This document shows positions 8,517 through 16,995 of a DNA stretch of 64,000 bases, piece after piece. The stretch is from Rhodospirillales bacterium. GTDB lineage: Bacteria > Pseudomonadota > Alphaproteobacteria > Rhodospirillales > Defluviicoccaceae. The position numbers and the translations under genes are program-made. The stretch spans positions 28,186 to 92,185 of the forward strand of contig JADJRE010000018.1 in the NCBI GenBank assembly GCA_016712375.1, in the 5' to 3' direction. The number at the start of each line of letters is the position of its first letter. Positions within the stretch are counted from its first letter, which is position 1. Under the pieces are notes generated by a model. That model made no database searches, had not been told where the DNA came from, and saw only the letters and a program-made list of their open reading frames with translations.

Positions 8517-9536
8517 TCAGACCTCTTCGTAGATCACTTCGAGGGATGGCTTCTCGATCGGCGCGGTGCCGCAGAGGTCGGCCGGCGTCGCCGGCGTCAG
8601 CTGCACGTCGCCGCCCACGTCCTTGCTCTTGAACAGGCGTAGCGGGGGCTCGTGCGCCAGCGGTCTTGGCTGCCGTGGCGGCGCCGCGGCGACATTCGTC
8701 GCCAGCTGCTCGCATAGCGGCGCCCAGCGGTTACCGAGATGGCCGATAATCTCGTAGTTCGCGCTCTTGCGCCGTATGTCCTCGTCGGCGGGAATGGCGG
8801 CGAGAACCGGAATATCAACTGCGGTGGCGAACCGCGCGGCCTCCCCGGTGCCGTCATCCTTGTTGATCACCATGCCGGCAATGCCGACATGACCGCCCAG
8901 CTTGCGAAAGTATTCGACGGCAGAACAGACGTTATTGGCGACGTACAGCGACTGAAGGTCGTTCGACGCCACGACGATCACCTTCTGGCACAGGTCGCGG
9001 GCGATCGGCAGCCCGAAGCCGCCGCAAACGACGTCTCCGAGGAAATCCAGCAGCACGAAGTCCACTTGCCAATCGTGGAAGCCCAACGACTCCAGCAATT
9101 CGAAGCCGTGGATGATGCCCCGTCCGCCACAACCGCGACCAACCTCCGGACCGCCCAGCTCCATGGCGAAGACGCCATCGCGCATAAAGCAGACGTCGCC
9201 TATCTCCACCGGTTCGCCGGCCAGCTTCTTGCGCGACGATGTCTCGATGATTGTCGGGCAGCTGCGCCCGGCGAACAGAAGCGCGGTGGTATCGCTTTTC
9301 GGATCGCATCCGATCAGCAGCACCCGCTTGCCCTGCTGCGCCATCATGCAGGACAGGTTCGCCAGCGTGAAACTCTTGCCAATTCCGCCCTTGCCGTAGA
9401 TGGCGATGATTTCGGTGCTCTTGCCAGCGGGCGCCGGCGTTGCCGCCTCGGAGCCGTGCATTCCGGCGATGTCCTGCCGCTCCGTGACGTCGGCCGTTTC
9501 AGATGCGAAAGGAGCGATGGCAAATGCGTCGGTCAT
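8517..9536 (-). CDS. bchX: Chlorophyllide a reductase iron protein X
   Basis: 340 residues from the ATG at 9536, which overlaps the bchC stop. NifH-like ATPase that delivers electrons to BchYZ. Walker A 'IYGKGGIGKSFTLANLS', 'GCDPKSDTT' and the cluster cysteines in 'GRGCGGRGI' and 'GDVVCGGFGLPI' are all present. The C-terminal tail beyond 'LGNRWAPLCEQLA' is longer and polar, as usual for BchX. The frame is intact, unlike the two genes after it. Confidence 0.96.
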   Translation of the reverse strand: MTDAFAIAPFASETADVTERQDIAGMHGSEAATPAPAGKSTEIIAIYGKGGIGKSFTLANLSCMMAQQGKRVLLIGCDPKSDTTALLFAGRSCPTIIETSSRKKLAGEPVEIGDVCFMRDGVFAMELGGPEVGRGCGGRGIIHGFELLESLGFHDWQVDFVLLDFLGDVVCGGFGLPIARDLCQKVIVVASNDLQSLYVANNVCSAVEYFRKLGGHVGIAGMVINKDDGTGEAARFATAVDIPVLAAIPADEDIRRKSANYEIIGHLGNRWAPLCEQLATNVAAAPPRQPRPLAHEPPLRLFKSKDVGGDVQLTPATPADLCGTAPIEKPSLEVIYEEV

Positions 9537-10471
9537 CAGCAGGCCCGCCAGTCGAGGATCATCTTCAGGCACCCTGGGTCAGTGAACGCCGTCCGGTAGG
9601 CGTCGGCGGCCTGACCGGCCTCCCGGCGATGGGTGATCAGGCCGTCGAGGGACAGCCGACCGGACTCGATCAGGCTGCGGACGCTCCGCAGGTCGGATGG
9701 CTGCCATTCCGCGGCGACGCGGATGCGCGCCTCACGCAGGAATGCCGGCGGGAACGCAAATTGCAGCGGCCTGGTGTAAAATCCCGCCAGCACTACCTCG
9801 CCACCCGGAGCCAGCCGGGCGATCAGGTCGTCCAGCAGGCTGGCGTCGCCGCTGACGTCGTAGATAGCGTGGTAGTCGTGGTGCGCGTCCTCCGCCGGGT
9901 CGATTACGGCGTAGCCACAGGCACCGCCGGCGCGTTCGAGGTTGTGCTCCCAGACCACAGGCGCTCTGCCGCCGGTTGCCAGCACCAGCCGGGCGAGCAG
10001 CCGCCCGAGGACGCCGTGTCCGACAATCAGGTCGGGCTTCTCCATGCCGCCAGCCAGGGCGTTGTAAGCGGTCGCCGCGAGCGCGATGAGCACCGCCTGC
10101 TCGCCGATGTCCTCGGTCAACGGGAGCACGCGGGTGAAGGGAACCACCAGCCGGGACGCGGCGCCGCCGAACAGGCTGCGAACGTCGCCAAAGCACCGGG
10201 CGCCCGGAACGAAGACGCGGTCGCCGATGCGCGAAGCGGCGCCGGCGCCGGCTTCAACGACACGGCCAACGGCCTCGTAGCCCGGAACCAGCGGATAGCC
10301 CAGCCCGGGGAAGGGCGGCATGGTGCCGTCCCACAGCAGGCGCTCGGTGCCGGTGCTGATGCCGCTCCATTCGATGTCGACAACCACGTCCTCATCACCC
10401 GGCAACGGAAGGTCAAGACGGCTGAGCACCAGTTGCTTGGGCTGTTCGAGGACGACGGCGATGGTGTCCAT
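9536..10471 (-). CDS. bchC: Bacteriochlorophyllide a dehydrogenase
   Basis: About 311 residues from the ATG at 10471 with AAGGAG 8 bases upstream. Medium-chain dehydrogenase that oxidises the C3 hydroxyethyl group of bacteriochlorophyllide to acetyl. Motifs: 'SGISTGTERLLWDGTMP', 'LVPGYEAVGRV', 'VGHGVLGRLLARL' (nucleotide fold) and 'VVLAGFYT'. A PpsR-type site sits 52 bases upstream of the start, so the gene has its own regulated promoter as well as read-through from crtEF. Confidence 0.95.
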   Translation of the reverse strand: MDTIAVVLEQPKQLVLSRLDLPLPGDEDVVVDIEWSGISTGTERLLWDGTMPPFPGLGYPLVPGYEAVGRVVEAGAGAASRIGDRVFVPGARCFGDVRSLFGGAASRLVVPFTRVLPLTEDIGEQAVLIALAATAYNALAGGMEKPDLIVGHGVLGRLLARLVLATGGRAPVVWEHNLERAGGACGYAVIDPAEDAHHDYHAIYDVSGDASLLDDLIARLAPGGEVVLAGFYTRPLQFAFPPAFLREARIRVAAEWQPSDLRSVRSLIESGRLSLDGLITHRREAGQAADAYRTAFTDPGCLKMILDWRAC

Positions 10472-10522
10472 GCAGGGACTCCTTGCCAGCAATTGGCAGA
10501 AAACTGAGCACTGCCGCAGCGG

Positions 10523-10540
10523 TGTCATGTTAACCTGACA
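10523..10540 (-). promoter_or_regulatory. PpsR/CrtJ operator before bchC
   Basis: Perfect TGT-N12-ACA (TGTcatgttaacctgACA), 52 bases from the bchC start and 18 bases beyond the crtF stop. A second, imperfect copy (TGT-N12-ACG) overlaps the crtF end at 10549-10566. Paired sites are typical of bchC promoters, where the PpsR tetramer binds cooperatively. Confidence 0.8.
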
Positions 10541-10557
10541 GAAAGCAGTGTCAAGTT

Positions 10558-11739
10558 TTACTTACGGTGCCCGCAGCCCTCAGCGAGCAGCAGCCGGGTT
10601 AGAAGCGGTCGCCGCGTGTTCACCAGACGAATCCGTCCGAAGCCGGCCTGCCGTAGCAACTGACGGAGTTCGTCCGCGGTGCTTGGCCGTCCCCGGCCCA
10701 TCGCGAGCAGATAGAAGCCGAAGTAGGCATCGCCCACCGGCTCGGCGCCGGCAGTGCCGGCCATCGGTTCCGCCAGCAGCAACCGTCCGGTATCCCCCAG
10801 GACCCGCCGGACGCCGCGAAGAAGCTGCAGCGCCGCGTCATCGCTATGGTCGTGAACAACCCGCACCAGAGAGACGACATCCGCGCCCTGCGGCAGCGGG
10901 TCGGAGTGGAAATCGCCGGCGATGGCCACGGCTCGGTCGCCGAGCCCGTTCGCAACGAATCGAGCCTGTGCCCGCTCGACGACGGCGGGCAAGTCGAACA
11001 CCGTCACCCGCAGCGCGGGGGCTCGCCCGGCGGCGGCGGCGGCAAAAGCTCCTTCCCCACCACCAACGTCCAGCAGGCTCCGGTAACGGTGCAGCGGGTG
11101 CGCATCGAGGATGTCATCGGCGATGAGCGGCAGCGAAGCCCCCATCAGCATGCTGTAGGCCGACACCTGCTCCGCTGCCAGCTCCTGTGGTCGGCCGACG
11201 CCAGCGTAGGCCCAGAACCCAGCCAGTTCCGTCTGCGGGCGCGGCGCACGCAACAGCGCCACCGGATCACGTAAATCCGCATACAGCAGCCCATGGTGTT
11301 CGACCATGGCGGCGATCGCCGGGTTGCCAAGCAGTGCTGCGCCCAGTGGGCCGAGGCCGAAGCGCTGATGGCTGCGCCGCTCCACCAGCCGCAGTGAGGC
11401 TGCGGCCGCAAGCAGCCGGACGGTGGCGTCAGTGGACAGCGACAGGCGATGCGCCAGCTGCGTCGTCGTCTGTGGCGATTCGCTCAGGATGGAGAACAGG
11501 TCCAGCCGCACGCAGGCCAGCAGCACCTGAGAATAAACAAAGCCGGCGCAGAGGTCGAAGAGGGCGCGGGCTCGGCGTTGCGCCACCGGTCGAGTCACTG
11601 GGAATGCGGCCGCCCAGCGCTGGAACCGTGCGCTCGTCAAGAGGCGATCGCGGAGCTTAAGGCAGCGGTCGAGCCAGGAGGCGTTCACCTGCGGCGGCGA
11701 CGGGCCGGTTGCGGCCGGGACCCATGCGCGGTCGGGCAA
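10558..11739 (-). CDS. crtF: Hydroxyneurosporene/demethylspheroidene O-methyltransferase
   Basis: 393 residues. SAM-dependent methyltransferase for the C1 hydroxyl of the carotenoid. The SAM loop 'LLDVGGGEGAFAAAAAG' and the acceptor part 'VVSLVRVVHDHSDDAAL' with catalytic histidine are visible; the N-terminal dimerisation domain contains 'LLACVRLDLFSIL'. The start is a TTG at 11739, one base after the crtE stop; no ATG is close by. It is co-transcribed with crtE and runs into bchC. Confidence 0.93.
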   Translation of the reverse strand: MPDRAWVPAATGPSPPQVNASWLDRCLKLRDRLLTSARFQRWAAAFPVTRPVAQRRARALFDLCAGFVYSQVLLACVRLDLFSILSESPQTTTQLAHRLSLSTDATVRLLAAAASLRLVERRSHQRFGLGPLGAALLGNPAIAAMVEHHGLLYADLRDPVALLRAPRPQTELAGFWAYAGVGRPQELAAEQVSAYSMLMGASLPLIADDILDAHPLHRYRSLLDVGGGEGAFAAAAAGRAPALRVTVFDLPAVVERAQARFVANGLGDRAVAIAGDFHSDPLPQGADVVSLVRVVHDHSDDAALQLLRGVRRVLGDTGRLLLAEPMAGTAGAEPVGDAYFGFYLLAMGRGRPSTADELRQLLRQAGFGRIRLVNTRRPLLTRLLLAEGCGHRK

Positions 11740-11740
11740 C

Positions 11741-12609
11741 TCAGGCGGCCCGCCGCGACAACTCCTCTGGCAGAAACCGCTTGGTCTCGGCGAGGATCAG
11801 CTCCTGCAGCGGGGCCGCACCCGGGCAGCTCGGGATCGAGCCGACGGCATCCGCCACCAACCGGCGCAGCCGCGCGATAGCGCCGTCAAGCCCCAATGCC
11901 AGGACTGCGTTCGGCCGGCCGAGCTCCTGATCGCGGCCTACCGGCTTGCCAAGATCGGCCGGCCGGCCGGCGACATCGCGAATGTCATCGGCGACTTGGT
12001 AGGCTTCGCCAAGCCGTTCGCCCAACCGGTGCCACGGGACGTGGTCGGCCCCGGCTGCTGCCGCGCCCATGGCGGTGGCCGCCACGAACAGTGCGCCTGT
12101 CTTCGCGCGCTGATAACGGGCAAGGTCCAGCTGCGGCTCGCATTCCCAGGCCTGGCCGGCAACAATACCCGCCGGCGCCCCAACAGCACTGCCGATGCTC
12201 AGCAGCAGTGGGATCATCCGCGCCGGTCTACCCGCAGCCGCGCGGGTCAACGTCTCAAAGGCCAGCACGATGAGTCCGTCGCCGACCAGGACCGCAAGCG
12301 GTTCACCGAACGCCCGGTGCACGGACGGCTTGCCCCGGCGCGTGGAAGCGTCATCGAAACAGGGAAGATCGTCGTGCACCAGCGAGGCGCAATGCAGCAG
12401 CTCGATGGCAGCCGCGGCGGCATCGCTATGTGCGGCTCGTCGTCGCCACACGCGGTGGCCACGGCGAGACACAGCCGCGGGCGCATCCGCCCACCGCCCG
12501 GAAACACGGCGTAACGCAGGGCCGCCGCCAGGCTCGCCGGGCACTGTGCAGTCGTAACCTGCCGCACCGCAGCATCCATAGCCTGCTCTACACGCACCGC
12601 CGCGTCCAT
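11741..12609 (-). CDS. crtE: Geranylgeranyl diphosphate synthase (frameshifted as read)
   Basis: Supplies C20 diphosphate for carotenoids and for the bacteriochlorophyll tail. Starts at the ATG at 12609 after GGAGGTGACC, a very strong ribosome site. The first part ('LRYAVFPGGGRMRPRL') and the rest ('LLHCASLVHDDLPCFDDA', first Asp-rich motif; 'YQVADDIRDVAG', second motif) are in different frames, joined by a one-base loss near 12425. The genes crtE and crtD are divergent with a PpsR site between them. It is otherwise a normal short-chain trans-prenyltransferase of about 290 residues. Confidence 0.92.
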
Positions 12610-12656
12610 GGTCACCTCCTGACCGAGCTGTGTCATTCTGACTTGTCATAAAAGCA

Positions 12657-12674
12657 TGTCAAGTTTATTAGACA
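12657..12674. promoter_or_regulatory. PpsR/CrtJ operator between crtE and crtD
   Basis: Perfect TGT-N12-ACA (TGTcaagtttattagACA) in the 97-base divergent promoter region. A weaker copy (TGTcattctgacttgTCA) lies at 12631-12648, 8 bases away. The pair can shut both crtEF-bch-puf and crtDC in high light or oxygen. Confidence 0.82.
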
Positions 12675-12706
12675 GATTGGTCTTGCGGCAGGAGGGCGTC
12701 GCGCCG

Positions 12707-14245
12707 ATGCGCACCCAGCGGGTGGTTGTGATCGGAGCCGGTATCGGGGGTCTGGTGGCGGCGCTTGAACTCGCCAGTTTGGGGCTTGCGGTCACTGTCG
12801 TCGAGCGGGCGGCAACACCGGGTGGCAAGCTGCGTCAGGTCAATGTGGATGGCCAGCAGCTGGACGCCGGCCCTACCGTGTTCACCATGCGCTGGGTGTT
12901 CGACGAAATCCTCGCCGGCGTCAACGCGTCGCTGGCCGACTATCTTGACCTGCAACCCGTGGATGTTCTGGCGCGCCACGCCTGGAGCGTCCGCGAGCGG
13001 CTCGACCTGTTCGCTGATACCGCGCGTGCTGCCGATGCTATCGGCGCGCTGGCCGGGCCGGCCGAGGCGAAGCGCTACCGGTCGTTCTGCGCGCAAGCCC
13101 GCCGCATCTACCAGACCCTGGAGCGCCCGTTCATCTGCGCCGCCCGCCCCGGCCTTCCCGGCCTCGTCCGCAACGTCGGCATCAGGAACCTGGATGACCT
13201 CTGGCATATCCAGCCTTTCGCCACGATGTGGCAGGCGTTGAGCGCGCACTTTCACGACCCACGTCTGCGGCAGCTTTTCGGTCGTTACGCAACTTATTGC
13301 GGGTCGTCCCCCTATGCCGCGCCGGCTACCCTGATGCTTATCGCGCACGTGGAGCAGCAGGGCGTCTGGCTGGTGAGGGGAGGGATGTACCGCATCGCCC
13401 AGGTCTTGACGGAGCTGGCGGCGGCGCGCGGGGCGCAGTTCCGCTACGCCGAGGAAGCTTCCGGGGTGCTCGTCGCCCATGGCCGGGCGGCGGGCGTCCT
13501 GCTTGCCACAGGAGAGCGGCTGGATGCCGACGCGGTCGTGGTCAACGCCGACACCGCCGCCATCGCCAGCGGGCGTCTGGGTTCCGCCATCGCCAGCGCC
13601 GTTCGACCGACGCCACGGGCAAGGCGGTCGCTGTCTGCAATAACGTGGGCGCTGGTCGCCCGCACGCACGGCTTTCCGCTGGTTCGACACTGCGTTTTCT
13701 TCTCGCAGAATTACGCGGCCGAATTCGACGACCTGTTCAAGCACCGCCGTCTGCCGCGACAGCCCACCGTCTATGTCTGCGCACAGGACCGGACCGACAC
13801 GGAAGCAGCGACGGGCGGTCCGGAGCGAATGTTGTGTCTGGTCAACGCGCCGGCCGGCGGTGATGCCCCGGCTACGGATCGTGCGGAGATTGAGCGATGC
13901 GAGAGAAGCGCCTTCGAACTGCTCGAACGTTGCGGGCTGCACGTGCAGCGGCGACCGGAAGCGACAGTGATCACCACACCTCGGGATTTCGAGCGCCTGT
14001 TCCCGGCGACCGGTGGGGCGCTCTACGGCCCGGCGACGCACGGCTGGCGGGCGACTTTTCGGCGGCCGGGACCACGCTGCCATATTCCCGGGTTATATCT
14101 GGCGGGGGGCAGCACGCATCCGGGACCGGGGGTGCCGATGGCGGCGCTGTCGGGCCGGCAGGCGGCGGCGAGCTTGCTGGCCGACTTGGCTTCGACCAGC
14201 CGGTCGGCAATGGTGGCTATGCCTGGTGGTACATCGACGCGCTAA
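12707..14245 (+). CDS. crtD: Carotenoid 3,4-desaturase (methoxyneurosporene dehydrogenase)
   Basis: About 512 residues from the ATG at 12707 (GGAGGG 10 bases upstream). FAD enzyme of the CrtI family: 'VVVIGAGIGGLVAALELAS' dinucleotide fold, 'GGKLRQVNVDGQQLDAGPTV', and at the end 'GLYLAGGSTHPGPGVPMAAL'. It introduces the C3-C4 double bond after CrtC hydration. The last 30 residues ('ASTSRSAMVAMPGGTSTR') read over what should be the crtC start, so the true crtD stop may be earlier and hidden by an indel. Confidence 0.93.
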   Translation: MRTQRVVVIGAGIGGLVAALELASLGLAVTVVERAATPGGKLRQVNVDGQQLDAGPTVFTMRWVFDEILAGVNASLADYLDLQPVDVLARHAWSVRERLDLFADTARAADAIGALAGPAEAKRYRSFCAQARRIYQTLERPFICAARPGLPGLVRNVGIRNLDDLWHIQPFATMWQALSAHFHDPRLRQLFGRYATYCGSSPYAAPATLMLIAHVEQQGVWLVRGGMYRIAQVLTELAAARGAQFRYAEEASGVLVAHGRAAGVLLATGERLDADAVVVNADTAAIASGRLGSAIASAVRPTPRARRSLSAITWALVARTHGFPLVRHCVFFSQNYAAEFDDLFKHRRLPRQPTVYVCAQDRTDTEAATGGPERMLCLVNAPAGGDAPATDRAEIERCERSAFELLERCGLHVQRRPEATVITTPRDFERLFPATGGALYGPATHGWRATFRRPGPRCHIPGLYLAGGSTHPGPGVPMAALSGRQAAASLLADLASTSRSAMVAMPGGTSTR

Positions 14246-15120
14246 GCGACGACGGGCGTCTCGGCCTGACCATCATCGCCTTCATTGGTAGTGTGTTTTC
14301 GCCCTACTACGCCTGGGCGCGCCGCCGAGGCGCAGCCGACCCGCTGAATCACTGCGCCCTGAATGTCGCGCTCTACGGCGATGGCCGCAGCCGCTGGGCG
14401 ATGACCGAGCGCCGGCGAGCCTCGGTGCAGCGTTCGGCCGACATGCTGGTGATCGGGTCAAGCGCGTTGACCTGGGACGGCACTGCCGTGGTGATTCACA
14501 TCGATGAACGTTCGGTCCCGGTTCCGTCGAGCCTGCGCGGCGTGGTGCGGCTGTATCCGATCACGATGTTCGAGGACGACTTCGAGCTCGACCCCAGCGG
14601 CCACCACCGCTGGCGGCCGATGATGCCAAATGCCCGGGTGGAGGTTGACCTGGAGCGGCCGGCGTGGCGGTGGCGGGGATCCGGATACCTCGACAGCAAT
14701 CGCGGGACCTCGCCATTGGAGGATGCCTTTGCGTGCTGGACGTGGTGTCGCGCCTCCGTCCGTTCCGGTGCGGTGATCCTGTACGATGTGGAGCGGCGCG
14801 ACGGCACCAGCCTGACCCTCGGGCTGCGCGCGGCCGGCGATGGTGGCCTCATCCCGATGGAGCCACCGCGCTTGGTGCACCTGCCGCCCAGCCGCTGGCA
14901 CATCCGACGGCCGGTGCGAGCAACAGGGGCGGACAGCAGGCCTGCGCCCACCGTTGTGCGCACCCTGGAGGACACACCCTTTTATGCCCGTTCGCTGCTC
15001 AACCTGGCGGTTCTTGACGAGCCGGCGCTGGCGGTGCACGAGAGCCTGTCGCTCGACCGCTTCCGCCAGCGCTGGGTGCAGGCGATGCTGCCGTTTCGTA
15101 TGCCGCGCGCTTTGCGGTGA
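14191..15120 (+). CDS. crtC: Hydroxyneurosporene synthase (carotenoid 1,2-hydratase), start unclear
   Basis: Adds water across the C1-C2 double bond of neurosporene or lycopene. Family sequence starts at about 14191 ('FDQPVGNGGYAWWYIDALS') and continues with 'FIGSVFSPYYAWARRRG', 'DPLNHCALNVALYG', 'RSLLNLAVLDEPALAVHESL' and 'RFRQRWVQAMLPFRMPR'. The same frame stays open back to an ATG at 13897, but that stretch is out-of-frame crtD. No ATG, GTG or TTG exists in frame between 13933 and 14191. Either the start is hidden by an indel near 14140-14190 or translation is coupled in an unusual way. The coordinate given is the first conserved residue, not a start codon. Confidence 0.88.
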   Translation, partial: FDQPVGNGGYAWWYIDALSDDGRLGLTIIAFIGSVFSPYYAWARRRGAADPLNHCALNVALYGDGRSRWAMTERRRASVQRSADMLVIGSSALTWDGTAVVIHIDERSVPVPSSLRGVVRLYPITMFEDDFELDPSGHHRWRPMMPNARVEVDLERPAWRWRGSGYLDSNRGTSPLEDAFACWTWCRASVRSGAVILYDVERRDGTSLTLGLRAAGDGGLIPMEPPRLVHLPPSRWHIRRPVRATGADSRPAPTVVRTLEDTPFYARSLLNLAVLDEPALAVHESLSLDRFRQRWVQAMLPFRMPRALR

Positions 15121-15135
15121 CCGGCTGCCTGCTTG

Positions 15136-15288
15136 CTAGAGTTGTCGGTCCGGCGAAGACTCCTTGCGTTCGCCGGCGCGGTTGCGCCGCCGCTCGCGCC
15201 AGAGCGACCAGAGCTCCCAGCCCGCGAAGCCCACTATCAGCCCCAGAACCAGAAGAACTTCCAGGAAGACGAGCCACCCGGTGTCCAT
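15136..15288 (-). CDS. Small single-span membrane protein
   Basis: 50 residues from the ATG at 15288 to TAG at 15136. One hydrophobic helix ('WLVFLEVLLVLGLIVGFAG') followed by 'WELWSLWRERRRN' and a charged tail, an N-out/C-in arrangement by the positive-inside rule. It lies 38 bases downstream of the PsiE-like gene on the same strand and converges on crtC. Similar small proteins are common in alphaproteobacteria; I know no function. Confidence 0.55.
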   Translation of the reverse strand: MDTGWLVFLEVLLVLGLIVGFAGWELWSLWRERRRNRAGERKESSPDRQL

Positions 15289-15326
15289 CAAGATGACTTC
15301 GTTGTTGGTGCACGGATGACGCGCGG

Positions 15327-15787
15327 CTACCGCCCCTGGTGCAGGCCGACAGCTTCGGGATCATCCGCATCGCCCAGGCCAGTGCGACGATCGCCACCGC
15401 CAGCAGCGCCAGTTCCGAGAGCGCCGCTTGAAACGTCGGATCGTTGATGTTGAAGTGACGCGTGCTTTCGGCGGTGATGACGAGGATGCGGCGGATGGCG
15501 GCAATGATCGCGATGATGAAGAATGGTTGCGCCTCCAGCCCACCATGTTCCGCGTGGGTGCGGATGGTGTGCACGATCTCGGTAAGCATCAGGATCAGCA
15601 GCGCCCGGTCGAGCAAAGTAAGCAATCCCGACAGGTAGTCGCCCTTCCACACCGCCTGTAGCGCTTCGGTGATCGCAACAAAGATCATCGCAATGGCACC
15701 CAACACCAGGATGCCTGCCGTCGCCTGGTAGATGTAGCGCTCGGCGCGGGCCATCCAGCTCGTGTGTACGGAATAGTCGACGCTCAT
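15327..15787 (-). CDS. PsiE-family (phosphate-starvation-inducible type) membrane protein
   Basis: Four hydrophobic segments: 'ATAGILVLGAIAMIFVAITE', 'LLTLLDRALLILMLTEIVHT', 'PFFIIAIIAAIRRILVITAE' and 'LALLAVAIVALAWAMRM', the PsiE pattern with the conserved 'TEIVHTIRTH' and 'IRRILVITAES'. As read, the frame runs on to 14999 through 110 low-complexity residues that overlap the small gene and crtC. One missing base near 15330-15360 would instead end it at a TAG at 15327, giving about 153 residues, the family size. I prefer the shorter form. The role of PsiE proteins is not known. Confidence 0.7.
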
Positions 15788-15963
15788 TGCAGCCGGCCTT
15801 GCAGCTGAAGGTTGACTAAGTCATGTGTACGGATCATGGCGCGACGCCGAGGATGAGCAGGAGAGCAGCCATTTTCTTGGGTCACGGAAAGCAGTCCTCC
15901 TTGGCGATGGTTGGATCCGGGTAGCCAAGGGCGCATCTCAACCGGTCGCGCCGCTCAAGCGCT

Positions 15964-16995
15964 TCAAAACAGCTCGAGAACCCGCACCATCCGTTCGCTC
16001 AGGTTCCACCAGGCAACTGCCGTCGCGCCGCTGCTGGCGAGCCTGATCGTTGGCAGCGCTGGCGCGGCTGCCGCCTCGATGAGGAACTGCGCGGCGCCCG
16101 CTACCGGCGCTGGCAGAGGCGACTGCGGTGGCAGCGTCCTTCCCAGCGCCTGCGCCAGCAGCAACCACTTCCGCCATGCTGGCACGAACGCCCGGCGCGA
16201 CAGCGCGTCCTGACCGAGACGCTCCACCTCGCGTCCGATCTCGGCGTAGAGCAGGCGAGCGGCGTAGATCCCCGGCCGGCAGTCCAATGGCAGCTTGGCA
16301 ATGCCGGCATCAGCCCGACGATACAGGCCGTCTGCCACGCGCAACAGCCGGTGGATGACGGAGACGAGGGCGTCACTGGCGACAGGGGCCAGGAGCCAGC
16401 GGTCGGGTTCGATCCCGGCCTCCTGCAGCCAGCGGAGCGGCAGGTAGATCTGGCCGGCGCGGGCGTCTTCGCCAACGTCGCGGGCGATGGTGGAGAACTG
16501 CATCGCCGCTCCCAGGTCGCAGGCGCACGCTATGACCGCCGGATCGCGCGTGCCCATCAGCCTGGCCATCATTGCGCCTACGGAACCTGCGACCCGCGCG
16601 GCGTAGGCATGCAGGTCCGCGAGGTCGTCATATCGACGCTTGGCGGCATCCCATTCCAGGCCCTCCAGCAGCGCCTCTGGTAGCACCCGGGGGATGCCGA
16701 ACTGGTCGATGACCGTAGCGAGCGCGCGGTCGAGGGGCTGTGCGAGCGGCCGGCCCGCGTAGGCCAGATCAAGCCGCTCGCGCAGGTGCTGCAGCGCCGG
16801 TCGCCGGCCCCCGTGCACGTCGATCTGGTCGTCGGCGATCCGGCAGAAGGCATAGAGCGCAGCGGCTGGCTCGCCGACCCGTCGCGGCAGGAATCTTGAG
16901 GCGGCGAGAAACGTGCGCGATCCGCTGGCGAGGATGGCGCGGCAGACCGCCAGGTCGGCCGCCGGGTTGTGCCTCTCAACAAAACGCTGCGGCAT
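15964..16995 (-). CDS. crtB: Phytoene synthase
   Basis: About 343 residues from the ATG at 16995, overlapping the crtI end by 20 bases. Condenses two GGPP to phytoene. First Asp motif 'FCRIADDQIDVHGG', second 'STIARDVGEDARAGQIYLP', both intact. 'YCYRVAGSVG'-type 'YAARVAGSVGAMM' is also present. Longer open frame upstream of 16995 is shadow of crtI. Co-transcribed with crtI. Confidence 0.95.
   Translation of the reverse strand: MPQRFVERHNPAADLAVCRAILASGSRTFLAASRFLPRRVGEPAAALYAFCRIADDQIDVHGGRRPALQHLRERLDLAYAGRPLAQPLDRALATVIDQFGIPRVLPEALLEGLEWDAAKRRYDDLADLHAYAARVAGSVGAMMARLMGTRDPAVIACACDLGAAMQFSTIARDVGEDARAGQIYLPLRWLQEAGIEPDRWLLAPVASDALVSVIHRLLRVADGLYRRADAGIAKLPLDCRPGIYAARLLYAEIGREVERLGQDALSRRAFVPAWRKWLLLAQALGRTLPPQSPLPAPVAGAAQFLIEAAAAPALPTIRLASSGATAVAWWNLSERMVRVLELF

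Noticed and set aside
14999..15326. C-terminal extension of the PsiE-like frame
   Set aside because: Low-complexity, overlaps the small membrane gene and crtC; a one-base loss with a TAG at 15327 is simpler.
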